Source of the DNA: Phoronis ovalis
Lineage: Eukaryota > Phoronida > Phoronidae
NCBI GenBank assembly: GCA_028565635.1
Contig: JAOXYB010043392.1
Span: 1-27,387, forward strand
Reading direction: 5' to 3'
Length of the DNA: 27,387 nucleotides
Shown here: positions 1 to 10,777 of the stretch, in pieces
How the letters are laid out: every line of letters starts with the position of its first letter
How positions within the stretch are numbered: the first letter of the stretch is position 1
Notes under the pieces: generated by a model
Databases searched by the model: none
Seen by the model: the letters and a program-made list of their open reading frames with translations, nothing else
Told to the model about the DNA's origin: nothing
Translations under genes and position numbers: made by a program

Positions 1-500
1 TCCGAGAATTCGTACACCCATATTTTCGGAGAATTTTGTATTTCCCAAATTTTGTACACCCCCCAAAATTAAAAAAATAATCATTTTTTTGTACGAATTT
101 GAGAAGAATTACCGTAATCTAGTTATTACCAGGATACATGATAAGATTTTATTTCCCCGCTTACAATTGAAACACATGGACTAACAGACGGAATTCTGAT
201 TGTAACTATGTGGGTTACGTCAAACTCCAGTACACATACACGTTATGTAAAGCTCGCTCCACAACAATTGAAAAATATGCTTACAGTAATTGTGGATTTT
301 ACCATCTGTATCAGTGAGTGGTTCGCACTTAAGTTCAATAATGTGTCTTTCTTTGTTATATACATAGTACGATAAAAAGTCTCTAAATCGAACATGAAAT
401 AAAGCATTTTTTCAATTTTTAGGTGTACAAATTTTGGGAATAATATAAATTTTCAAAAATCTACAAACTGTATAAAGGGCGTGTACGAATATGGGAACTC
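1..500. repeat. Partial inverted-repeat element at the window edge
   Basis: Both ends of this stretch carry related motifs in opposite orientation. The left end has TTCCCAAATTTTGTACACC near 46-61 and CGTACACCC near 11-19. The right end has GGTGTACAAATTTTGGGAA near 422-440 and GGCGTGTACGAATATGGG near 479-496. Shorter copies of the same words occur inside each end, so each arm looks like a small degenerate tandem array. The layout suggests a non-autonomous DNA transposon whose left edge is cut by the window start. No coding capacity is seen. The family is not identified. Confidence 0.5.
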
Positions 501-1812
501 AAGTATCAGATTTTCAATCAAACACTCAGATATTATTTTTATAATTTTGGAGGTTTACTAATTCCTCCGTGGACAAGATTGAATCTTGTGAGTTCTCATT
601 CCATCTCCCATGTTAATGTTTGTATGACTACTTTTAAATTTAAAGTTTTAAATTATCATTGTAAAATGAGTGAAGAAAAAGTGGATGGACAACTTTTTAC
701 TTCCTGTCTTGTAAGATGTTGATAAGCTATAAAACTTATCTGTACCATCTCCAAGGGCATTTGCATATATGTTGAAGATTCCATTTTTAGAAATTAAGGA
801 GATAGAAATGTTATGTTAGCTTTTTAATATGGATGTATTTTAACTAAACTTTGACTCGACAATTCAATCTTCATTTTTATAAAAATCCTGCTTGAGCAAT
901 TACTTCAATAATTCAGTCAATGCATCGGTGGGGAGATGGGCTTATCATCAAACTGGTTCTTAAGATTTCCTGTTCATTTAATATTTTATTTTTTGCATGA
1001 TATGTGGCTTTTCACATTTTTATATATTTTCTAATGTTAATTATGTCTGTCAAATAATGTATGTTGCTTCAGTCTAGACAAAGACAGATATATGGGTAAA
1101 AAAAGTAATCTGTGATATTTTGATTAGAGTCACAAAGTTTTGCTGACAGTTCAGTGCAGTACATTGTTCAAACTTTAAAGCTAATCCATACTATTGACTG
1201 TAAATGTGCTTTATGCACTTGTGCTTATTATCTTTCATCATATACTTGTAAAGGCTTTTCTTCATTTCAATAAGAAAACATATGTCAATTATCATACATG
1301 ATATTAGTTAACAGTACATCAAAATCTTCAGTAATTGTTCTTAATTCTGAATAGGATAAATAAAATTCTTAGTGTTTCATATATTATCTTAGTCTTAAAA
1401 CTAGGATCTCCTTATAACTAGTAAAATATATCCTAAATTTTTATGTGTCTTAGCTTGTAATATTCCCAACAGTATTCTTTAAATTTCTAAACCACTGAAA
1501 GACACAATTAATAGTCCACTAAATAAGATAATCTGCAACAGGACTTTGTAATCTTCCAACACACTTTAGTTAGAATATCACTATAAAAGAATTGTTAGCA
1601 TGGAGTCAATTGTAGCATTGTTTATCAATCATATCTCACTTCCTATATCATGAAAATTTGTGAAACCACTGTCTAAATGTCACTATTTAATCTCCTTGTA
1701 TGTGAGAATTCCCGCAACCATGCCCAAGGACAATGAAATTGTCTGTAAAGAATTTAAGAATCTTCTTTAGTAATTCCAGCTCATAACTATCCAGTTAAAT
1801 ATGGACTAAATA
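501..1812. other. Non-coding AT-rich stretch, no feature recognised
   Basis: I see no exon with a recognisable protein, no RNA gene and no clear repeat here. Open frames are short and interrupted in all frames. It may be intergenic or part of an upstream intron. Confidence 0.6.
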
Positions 1813-1860
1813 TTCCAATAATAAGCACAAAATTCCAATAGTAAAATATTCCAATAGTAA
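1813..1860 (+). repeat. Short degenerate tandem repeat (ATTCCAATARTAA)
   Basis: Three successive copies of a unit close to ATTCCAATAGTAA lie directly upstream of a long hairpin. The spacing varies slightly between copies (16-20 bases). Confidence 0.7.
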
Positions 1861-1861
1861 G

Positions 1862-1904
1862 TATCACAAAACCCATGATTGTACAATCATGGGTTTATGT
1901 GATA
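1862..1904. repeat. Long near-perfect palindrome (hairpin)
   Basis: Positions 1869-1896 form a perfect 28-base palindrome centred between 1882 and 1883 (core CATGATTGTACAATCATG). The symmetry extends outward as TATCACA at 1862-1868 and TGTGATA at 1898-1904, with one unpaired A at 1897, so the arms are about 21 bp. There is essentially no loop, which argues against a microRNA precursor and for a cruciform-type repeat or the remnant of a palindromic element. Confidence 0.85.
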
Positions 1905-3300
1905 AATTTTATGAAGTTTCTGGTAACTGTTTACAATAGATTTCACGATTCTGTGGCCTTCCTGTGGCCTGAGTTTATAAATACTCATACTGCAGAATTT
2001 AAGTCAAAGAATTTGTTACATTTCAGTATTGGAAAAAAGTTCGCGAACTCCCTATGAGTCCCTTGAACACTAATTTCCTGATAATAAAATGGTTTCTGTG
2101 TTCCCTTACCATAATTTCTTCTAGTTTTATATTGATAAATGGTAATTGTGCATATTATTGTTTAGTTATTTTCACATTAATTTTCCCTATATAGAAAATT
2201 AATGCCTTTATATCACAAATTCTGGTCCTTTGATTCCAAACTTATTAAAAATTTACTATTAAGCCACATGTAATTTATATCATTGACCATCATAAATGCA
2301 GTTTTCAAGTTGAACTATTATATTGTACAATAATTGTGTATAATCCAGTGATTGATTCCACATATACATCTATTATTTGGTATGATCTTTGAAAACTATT
2401 TTAAGTCAGAATTGAGACTGATGTCTTTTCATGCAGTATCCTTATTTGGATTTTATTGAAATGACAAGAGTGTTATCTGGTAGGACACTAAGAATTATTC
2501 ATGCGAAGTGTTTACAATTATGGGAGAAATGTCATATTAATCAGTTTAGCAGAACTGAAAGAAAATAATTCTGTGTTGTTATGGCAACCTTTTATTGGAT
2601 TGCATGAGTGGTTGTAGTATGTTACTGTGTCATCTAAGATTCAAGAAACATAGTCAATATATATATACCTATATATGTTGTACACAAGAGGGAGTTTTTA
2701 ACCTTAGTTGTTATAAATCGAGTGAGTATTACAGTATTAGTTCACATATTTTATCTCTAATATTGATAGACAAAAACAATCTATTCATTTAATGGGAGAA
2801 CAACACTATTTTGTTTGATTGCAATATCTCTTGAAAATTCTAGTCATTTTTTGCAGAAATGCTTGTGAAATCTAGCGTAACAAGTACTTTCTTTGGTTAA
2901 CCTAGGGCTCTTTGCAGTAAATATGAATGTGCTTATAATTGTGTGGAATTATAAAATTGTATTGACTGGCAGCACTTGTTTATAAATCAATGTATTTGCC
3001 AGTGCAAGGTTGGCTAGGAGAGTTACTATCTGCATTTAGAATTGAAAAGTCTCATAGGTTTTTGATGATATAATCATCAATAATGAAACCTTAAAACATG
3101 TTATCTCTTTTAACTGAAATATTACATTCTACATTACATTTCTGATTAACTTTGTACAGTTTGTAGCTGCTGTTATGACAATTGAGGCAGGTATCATTTC
3201 TTTAGGTGTTTTTGAAAGGTTATCCTATCCTTAGAACATTTTAGGGACTAGTATATATAGTTCATTAGAAGAGAGCCTATCTCAATATTATTATCAACAT
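1905..3300. other. Non-coding AT-rich stretch, no feature recognised
   Basis: No protein family, structured RNA or well-delimited repeat was recognised. Open frames of 60-65 codons here are low-complexity and have no supporting splice sites. Confidence 0.6.
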
Positions 3301-3301
3301 C

Positions 3302-3361
3302 GTCATAGTCATCATTGTTATCATTATTATCATCATCATCATGGGTGCATGTGTGTGTGTA
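3302..3361. repeat. ATC-rich and GT microsatellites
   Basis: An imperfect (ATC)n/(ATT)n run at 3302-3342 is followed by a (GT)n run at 3349-3361. The unique-looking sequence after it (about 3370-3560) may be a diverged repeat with this microsatellite at its end, but I cannot name it. Confidence 0.8.
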
Positions 3362-3709
3362 TTTTGTGTAGACTCCTTTTGGCTTTCAACCCCACTGTGG
3401 GAGACACTCTTGTTCCATGGGTTCTGACTGTCATCCATCTAGTCAAACTATCATAACCAATAGGTTTCTGATATTATACACTACATCCTCCTGTAACTTT
3501 GCCTCTGTTTCATTGTCTGACAGGATCACTGTGGTCGCACAGGATCTTTCTAAAACTTGTGCAATATGCCATTTTAACGCAATATGAAGATCATGTCTTT
3601 ACTAGCTTACAAATATTAAACATTAAACTGTTTATTCTGTGTAATAACTTTAAAATGGACAATTTTGTAAGTTGTTCAGAACTTAATGTTGACAAAACTC
3701 AGAATAGAC

Positions 3710-3755
3710 GCACATGCACACACAGACACACGCAGACACACACGCACGCACACAA
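3710..3755. repeat. CA-rich microsatellite
   Basis: Imperfect (CA)n interrupted by CG and GA dinucleotides. Confidence 0.85.
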
Positions 3756-3790
3756 GGTGTTCATATAACAATAATCTAATGATCAATATC

Positions 3791-4210
3791 CCATGAAGGT
3801 CACTTGTGTAAAGCATGGTCCACATGCGCAAACAAAATTTTTAAAAAAGCCCCTAAATATGTATATAGCCTGTTGAAAAGAACACGTACTTTGCAAGACT
3901 TGCAGGTTTAAAAAAGTGATCATTTGACAGACCTCACTAAGTAATCGTCAGATAAGTAAACATGTTGCTGCACTGTTTAACAGGATTTGCATCTATTGTT
4001 GAAAAATATGATATCGTTTTTTTATATACATCTGTATCTGATGGTGAAACAGATCTACGTTCTAAAAAGAACACGCTATTTAATAACATATAGTTAAATA
4101 TGTACCCTTAATACAGAACGTACCTGGTTGAAGAAATATCCCTTTTCAAACGATTTTTTGTTTACCATGTAGACCCACTTGTTGACCCCTGCCCCCCCCC
4201 CCCCCCTCTA
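3791..4210. mobile_element. MITE-like element, copy 1 (poly-C at its end)
   Basis: The 420-base stretch is flanked by exact 10-base direct repeats GATCAATATC (3781-3790 and 4211-4220), as expected of a target-site duplication, though 10 bases is longer than most families make. The ends are loosely inverted: the left end has AGGTCACTTGTG then CATGGT, and the complement of the right end has GGGTCAACAAGTG then CATGGT. A run of about 15 C lies at 4192-4206. Its interior matches a second copy at 6271-6500, including an 18-base exact match at 3841-3858. It encodes no transposase, so it is non-autonomous. Family unknown. Confidence 0.6.
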
Positions 4211-4220
4211 GATCAATATC

Positions 4221-4890
4221 ATAAAGCAATATCTTACAGAAGTTTCATAATAAATGGCAATTGAATTATTAATAGAAAGATTTTGATGTATGAAATTGTG
4301 GAATAATCTGTTTTTCTGTAAAAACACTGAAAATAACAAAATTATCAATTATTTTAACATTTTAAAACATTTTCCATGTTATTCTAAAAACTGTATTGAT
4401 TTTTTTAGCTGCTTCGTAGCTTTATATAGAGAGAGACTTTTAATAGTGTACATTACAATTAGTTGTTGGGTATTTATTTAGACACTATAGATATATTGTA
4501 GTGCATGTGTAGTTACTTGTGTACTGATTATTGTATACTGCATTGTGTTAATGGAGAATTAAATATTTGTATTTCAATTTGCCAGTACTTGATAGCAGTG
4601 GATGCTATATTGAAGGCAGTCATAAGAGAATTAACAAAACTTGAATTATTGTAATCTGAGATTATCGCTGAAATCCTTCTGTTGAGAAAAGGTGAGTTTG
4701 CTTTAAAAAAGATTTATATTTCAATTATTAGTAAGCAAATAGTTATGACATCTTCGATCATTATAGCTGGTTATTTTTTTACCTATTATTAACTGTGCAG
4801 TGATGGAAAACATCTTTTGAATAATCATAAGGCAATATCCCTCTACAATATACCTCAGGATGTTATCTTGTCATTGAACTGGATGAAATC
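4221..4890. other. Non-coding AT-rich stretch, no feature recognised
   Basis: No recognisable exon, RNA gene or repeat boundary. The 63-codon open frame at 4290-4481 is compositionally random. Confidence 0.6.
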
Positions 4891-4891
4891 T

Positions 4892-4925
4892 GGTGTGTGT
4901 GCGTGCGTGCGTGTATATGTGTGTG
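4892..4925. repeat. GT/GC microsatellite
   Basis: Imperfect (GT)n with (GC) interruptions, directly before a tandem-array element. Confidence 0.85.
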
Positions 4926-4954
4926 CTGCCCAATAGGCCCTCTTTTTTCAGCTC

Positions 4955-5290
4955 CCGCATTTACGACGGTATACTTTTCTTGTTAGATATTTACCACGGT
5001 ATATTTTCAAAAATAAGTGTACCACAGGATGTATTTCTTTGAAAACGCATTTACGACAGGGATGAAAAATTTACGTTCATAAATTTTACCAAATTTATTT
5101 ACCACAGGGTATCATAAGTGAATTTTACACGGTATCTATTTCAGGAAAGTTATTCACAACAGGGTATATTTTTCATGTTTTTTTCATTTACGGCAGGGTA
5201 CATTTTTGGTGACCTTTATTTACCACGGGGTCAGAGTTTTTTACCCTGGGCCTCATACCCCTACCAATTTTTTTGTCAGGTACCCCCCGT
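4955..5290. mobile_element. Tandem-array element (TTTACCACRGGGTAT units)
   Basis: About ten diverged copies of a unit near TTTACCACAGGGTATATTTT repeat every 25-45 bases. The array closes with a C-rich tail, CCTCATACCCCTACCAA then GGTACCCCCCG. This tail resembles the closing end of the elements at 11762-12116 and 5596-5870, although the internal unit differs in each. No clear terminal inverted repeat or target duplication was found for this copy. The open frame of 104 codons across its right half is an artefact of the repeat. Confidence 0.55.
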
Positions 5291-5595
5291 CACCTCTTTG
5301 CAGAGGGTTCTGACAAACAATGTACATGTATTCTTAAAAGAGTTTGTATCTCCAAAGATATCAAAGGAAAATCATGCATTGGCTGGATGTGTTAGTAATT
5401 TCTTTAGTATTTACATGCAAAAAATGTTATAGAATTTTAAAATTAGTAAAATTTTGGTTGTGTCTTCTGAATATGTCCTCGCTGTCCTATCCTGATAAGG
5501 TAAGGTGTGGATTTGAAGGGGAAACTTTGATGCTGGTACATTTTAATTTTTGTTACAAACCAAAGTATATTCCCAGTTAGCGGTCTCCTACATTT

Positions 5596-5870
5596 ACCCC
5601 CAGGAGGCAGTTACATATATGAATGATGAATACAGGGCTGTGCCGCCCAAATGGGTCACTTTTTCACCGATAGATTTCTAAAATTGGGTCAACTTTTCAC
5701 AGAAATTGTCCCTAAAAATGGATCCACTTTTCAGCAGAATCCCTAAAAATGGGTCGCTTTTTCAAGATTTTATTTAATGTTAGCAGTTCCGGGGAATTTT
5801 TCTGAGAAAACCTTAAAAATTGGTGGATATTTTGAGTTTCGGCTGCACATCCTCATCTAAAAATATGGTT
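5596..5870. mobile_element. Tandem-array element (AAATGGGTCACTTTTTCA units)
   Basis: At least four diverged copies of a unit near CCTAAAAATGGGTCACTTTT lie between about 5648 and 5765. The array is bounded by a left end with CCCCCAGGAGGCAGTTAC (from 5596) and a right end with CGGCTGCACATCCTCATCTA (from 5840). The right end is nearly the same as the CGGCTGCACACCCCCACCA end of the element at 11762-12116. It is therefore probably a related non-autonomous element with a different internal array. No coding capacity. Confidence 0.55.
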
Positions 5871-5873
5871 AGG

Positions 5874-5891
5874 CATAATAATAATAATACC
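5874..5891. repeat. (ATA)n microsatellite
   Basis: Short perfect run of ATA triplets at the edge of the tandem-array element. Confidence 0.8.
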
Positions 5892-6270
5892 CCAGGCATT
5901 TAGGGTTGTACAAATTAACATTTATTCACACCATGTGAATGCTTTTAAAATGCTTATGACACAATCTGGTTTAATTAGCCAATCAAGATTAAGATTTCAT
6001 TGCATGAACCAATTAAGGAGTCCTCAAGAGGTGAGAATCTATATCTCCATTGACTTAATCACTTAAACAATATGATTGCCTATATTCCTTGTTGGGAGGG
6101 GTTTAATGGTTTAAACAAATGATTAGACCTTGAAATTCCATTAACATTAAACTTAATTTAAGAACATTACGTTTTAATTTTAAGATCACCAATTGTTTAA
6201 AGGTAACTTAATTCACACTTAACTGCTTCCCTGTGTTAAGGGTGGGTTAATTAACATGAGCATACATAGG
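5892..6270. other. Non-coding stretch rich in TTAA words
   Basis: Many TTAA-containing words (TTTAAACA, GGTTTAA, TTAATTAA) recur without a clear period. No coding or structural feature was recognised. Confidence 0.5.
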
Positions 6271-6500
6271 TTAAAAAAGCCCCTAAATGATTGCTAAAAA
6301 GCACCCATTTGGAAGACTGGCTGGTTTAAATTTAAAACTATACTTTTTTTTACGTGACGGTATCTGATAGTGAAAAAGTCGCATTCTCTTTGGCATATCT
6401 ATATTCATTTTAAAAATACTCTATTTGCCAAAATTACCCAAAACGCACAATGTTCACCTGATTTTTCGTTTGTGCACGCACTCATTGACCCCCGGGAACT
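6271..6500. mobile_element. MITE-like element, copy 2 (shorter, diverged)
   Basis: This is collinear with the element at 3791-4210. It shares an 18-base exact match at 6271-6288 (AAAAAAGCCCCTAAAT), a diverged block ending GGTTTAAA, GTATCTGATRGTGAAA, and a closing TTGACCCC. It lacks about 150 bases of the interior of copy 1. The 63-codon open frame within it is not a gene. Confidence 0.55.
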
Positions 6501-7700
6501 CCTTTTACTTAAATCAAATTCTTTAATTCTTATCAGTTCTTTAAAGATAATTTTGATATAAACTTTTAAAACAGCTTTATGTCAAAGCTATACACAAAGC
6601 TAACTTGCATGGATACAAGAAAACTGGGCAATTTTGCCTGGGGACTGTTCTAGACAGTTTTAAGATGATCATTAATATTTAATGTTTAATACAAAACTTC
6701 TAATTGGCAGTTGTCAAATCGTGATATTGTTTTTCTGCCATGAATTGTCAAATTAAATGTGGGTTACCTTTTTTCGTCCCTGAGCATGTTGGTATAAGCA
6801 TCATGTCAGTCAGGTAAAGGGAATGATTTTACAAACAAATCATTATATATTCACATCAGTTGATATTTTAAAAGCTGTAGATTGCTGCTACTCAGGTGCT
6901 CTCGAGTCTTCAAATCATAATGTGTTATTGATTTAATATTGCCCTTTACCCTTTAATTAGCAAGTGTATGTCATTCCTTATTTCTCCTGTGCTGCATGCA
7001 GCATATAGCAATCATTATTCAATAATTTACCTGTGTGTATAGTATTACAACATATATTAGCATATAGTCATTGTGGGCTGCAGAAGAAATAAAATAGATG
7101 ATTTACAGTACATTATTGTATAATTTTAACCTTTTATATTCTAAGGTAAGTTAGTGTTTTATTTTTACATGATCATCAAGGATATTTTCATTACAAAGGG
7201 GTGATTACAGCTATTATCTTATGAATTAATGATAGATATCATTGCGTTTTAATTTTAGGCATCTCATAGTTCAAAGGCGTGTTGATCTACTTCGTTAATT
7301 TGCACCTTGAAAATAAGAGGTCAGATTCATATGATGATGTGTACTGGTGTGAGGAATTATAAATTTAAAAATGTGTTAACCAGTAGCAGAGGTCTATAAA
7401 AGATGAGTAGATTTGAATAATATATTAAACGTGGAAGTCTATTATAATTATAATCATTTTTTGCTGTGATAGCTAGCTGATATATTTAATTGCACCAAAA
7501 TATCTGGTACTGCAAACCTGCTAACTAGTCTGTTTTTGCTATATAATGTGCAATTTTACCTTAAAATACGGCAATAATATTTTTGGACAATTTAGTATGG
7601 ATTTATGAGTTTCCTTTATCATAATAAACAAAGTTGTCAATACATAAAGATCTGTTTTTATACACAAGTTCCCGAGAATCAAATATTTAACCCTTTCAAA
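6501..7700. other. Non-coding AT-rich stretch
   Basis: No exon was recognised. The only distinct item is a perfect 14-base palindrome, TGCTGCATGCAGCA, at 6990-7003. Confidence 0.55.
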
Positions 7701-7723
7701 CTTGTTTAAAAAGGGCAGATGTG

Positions 7724-7783
7724 ATTGGTTGCTGATTGGTTGTTATGCATGAGAATCAATAATTTGAAGGGCTATGAACCAAT
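7724..7783. promoter_or_regulatory. CCAAT-box cluster, possible distal promoter
   Basis: Three CCAAT motifs lie within 60 bases: two reversed (GATTGG at 7723-7728 and 7734-7739, in an 11-base tandem) and one forward (7779-7783). They precede a locally GC-richer stretch (7815-7900) and a possible donor CAAG|GTATCA at 7851-7852. Such clusters are typical of NF-Y-bound promoters. An upstream promoter and non-coding first exon of the calcium-sensor gene is possible, but this is inference. Confidence 0.25.
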
Positions 7784-7869
7784 CAAAATGACTGTTTATG
7801 TCACATGATTCTGTTGAGACGAGAGGGAGCGCATGGAGCTGGTCCTTCAAGGTATCAAGGTCAATACAC

Positions 7870-10090
7870 CACGGCGGAGTGGCGATAGTGGCGTGTCTTA
7901 AAGTTTTGAATTAATTATCTTCCAATATCGTGCTAAAAAAAAAGAAATCAGTAGTTTTTGAATTTATGCACAATAAGCGAACATCCATTTATTTTAAAGA
8001 AGAGCAAATATGAGGTGTTTTGTAAAAACTGTTAATTACAGTGCCTTTTTAGCATGTCATGGTGGAAAAGACAATCAGTGAGTGAAAACTCGTTTCAAAA
8101 TAGCTTTAACAGAATTATTAAGGTGAAGTCCAGTGATCTGTCTCGCAAAAACGGTGGGTTCACTTTAGCTACCTGATTTTTGCCGAAATTTGTTTTTTAC
8201 AGGACAGGAATTTGTTTTTTTCTTAAATGGGGTTGGCTGGTCTGGTGTTGGATGAAATATCAAATTTTTAGTCATTAGGTGATTGGTATTGATTTTTTAA
8301 CCTATTTGCTATTTTTTTTAGTAAACTGCAGAAAAAACTGGTTCTTCCAATTCAACCTGGATAACTAATGTGGTAATTATTACTCACATTAAGTATGGTA
8401 GAAATCATTATGTGGGTTTTTAAGTACTAATAAATTTGTATGTTAGACAGTGTAAGAAGTAATCTCATGTATTTTCATGTAAAATGTTCCACATGGTTTC
8501 ACAAACAGTTTCCATATGTTTGGAAAAAACCTATAGTGATCAGTTTTGATGATTTCAAAAATATTGTGACTGTTTTTGAAACCTTGTTAAATCATAGTTT
8601 ATGGCCCTGTTTGAAATAATTTCTAATGGTGCCCTGTATATATATAGTTATGTAACTAAATTATCATTATGCATTTCTAAGGATTATAGGCCAAGCAGTG
8701 ACTTTCAGTACTGTATTTAACCATACCTTTCAGATCTCCAATATTGTAGGCATGTTTCAGCTGATTGATCATAAAGCCATCTTCCTTTGCATGTATATAA
8801 CTCCTAACACTTATATTTTTATCAATCATTAAATTTTTTTGTATTATAATGTGCACTGTTTAATGAGATTTGTCAAGTGGGGAAAATGATGCTTTGCATA
8901 TCAATGTCATCATGAAAAATGATAAACAGAAATTATTTGTAATTTGATTTAAGCACATGAAAAATTGCATTCGATATGTATAGTACTCATGTATAGTTTG
9001 TATGTATAAAGATTTATAATTTATATAATAATAAAATGGCATAACCACTTTTTCTAGTTTTTGTATTTAATTGCATAAATACCCACATACGTTACTGTGA
9101 CAGATCTGCATTGTCACATTTTTCTGTTTTTGTTTGTGATAGTGCAATTAAAAGTACTTGAGTTCTTTCGATCAATATATTTACCTCATCATTTGTACCT
9201 GTAGCAACAACAGGACATATATGTAAAAAATTCATGTTCATGATATTCAAGGTTCATTACACAGATTGTTCAGTATTCTTCATTTAGTTGTTTGCCTACT
9301 GACACACTTACATATAAGTGTCCCAATTAGGATCAATACCTGCAGACTCAGTAATAACTGGAAGCTGGCATTTTATGTTTATATATCATAATCTGTGGTA
9401 TTCATTTTGAAACTAGGAAAGCTGATAAAATTTGACAAGCCATGTTTCTGTGAAGAGTGGATCTTTTTCAGACTTTGGAAAATGGAGAGCCTTTATTCTT
9501 AATCAGATTCTCAGTGCCTCTTAAAAATTTATTGGTACTGTGGAAAGAATCTTCTTGATTCTTGTACTATTAAATATGTCACATTCAAAAGTGGGCTTTT
9601 ATAACAGAGGGTTTTATGCAGCTACTGTGTTTTGTTATTAGTTTTATGATCCAAACGGTTTAAGTAAAAAATATTGTACCTTTAATTGATCAATATCCCT
9701 CTCCAAATTTAATTTTTTGTGTTTGTCTATACTCTAAACTGGTGTTATTCTTCACTTCAGATTTGCTTGAATTTCCAACATTAAAACTGCATTAGTCATC
9801 AAAAATTGAAAAAGTGTAAAATTGAAATCCTTTTTATGCCCTTGTAGTTATAAAATGCTTACAGCAAGCAAGGTTTACAAGTACATGTGACAAACAGCAG
9901 GACAATTAGTACAATCAGCAGGGAGGAAAAATTAGCAAATTTTTCTGTATGGTAGCTTACATTTAGAAGTTCTTAAACAAAAATAGCCAGAAAAATAGAG
10001 CAATTTTCATTTAGATAATTATCATATTCAATATTTGATGCAAACTTTACATACTATGTTTGAACTGTATAATGTTTAAGTCTCTTGTGT
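7870..10090. other. Non-coding AT-rich stretch, no feature recognised
   Basis: No protein family, RNA gene or bounded repeat was seen. It may be an intron of the downstream gene if transcription starts near 7.8 kb, or intergenic DNA. Confidence 0.5.
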
Positions 10091-10092
10091 AG

Positions 10093-10128
10093 TATTTAAG
10101 CGCGTCACATACGCTATCAAATTCAGTT
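10093..10128 (+). promoter_or_regulatory. Candidate TATA plus initiator core promoter
   Basis: TATTTAAG begins at 10093, and an initiator match TCAGTT lies at 10123-10128 with its A at 10125, 32 bases downstream. That is the spacing expected of a TATA/Inr core promoter. A CG-richer GCGCGTCAC sits between them. It is about 650 bases upstream of the calcium-sensor start codon. Possible donors lie near 10333-10338 (GTGAGT), and a good acceptor lies at 10694-10695. Confidence 0.35.
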
Positions 10129-10695
10129 GTTCGATTGCATATCAATTAACAATCGTTTCTTTTACTAAATAATTATAGCAAAAATTATCAAGTATCGATT
10201 ATGACTAATTAGACTCTTATATCAAAGACTTGCACTTTTGGATGCTATTATTATCTCTCATTTGAAGCAAGTGTACTAAGTTAGGATCATATCAGTTGTA
10301 ATCATGACCTTGACTTGAAGACGGGCTTATCAGTGAGTGAGTCTAGTTATTGAAAATATCAGATATTAAAAATATAAGGTACACCGTAAAGTACATGGCA
10401 TCAAGTGATCTAAGTAACTCTTCTGATTGGCTACTTACCTAATTAGTGCAGTGGGAATCTCAATGGGCATATTGCAATATGTTATATCACAGACTGTATT
10501 CATCACCGGTCAAGTTGGTATAATTTTTTACCACAAGATTGGAGTATTTTCCTTTGAAACCAGTGGTTGAAAACAATAAAAAAAATTGGAGTCTCAAATT
10601 CCCAATGCGAGTTACAGCTATACTTGTGTTTCAGTTTTGAAATTAATTAATTAAACTTTTATTTTAATTGATAATTTTTTTTTCCTATATTGTAG

Positions 10696-10777
10696 GCATT
10701 TCACAAAAACCTGATCTCAACAACGTCCTAGTTGGAGTAGTAATACAGTAGAGAAGTGACGGGACCTGAAGTAGGAT
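10696..10777 (+). other. NCALD: Probable 5'UTR portion of calcium-sensor exon
   Basis: A T-rich tract ending TATTGTAG at 10688-10695 looks like a 3' splice site. The exon would then carry 82 bases of 5'UTR before the start codon. An in-frame TAG at 10772-10774 excludes coding extension upstream. Confidence 0.55.

Noticed and set aside
3499-3768. 89-codon open frame ending in a His/Thr-rich tail
   Set aside because: The tail is simply the translated CA microsatellite, and the rest has no family match.
5118-5580. 104- and 78-codon open frames
   Set aside because: They overlap the tandem-array element and its flank. The repeated GYIF/FTAG-like words come from the DNA repeat.
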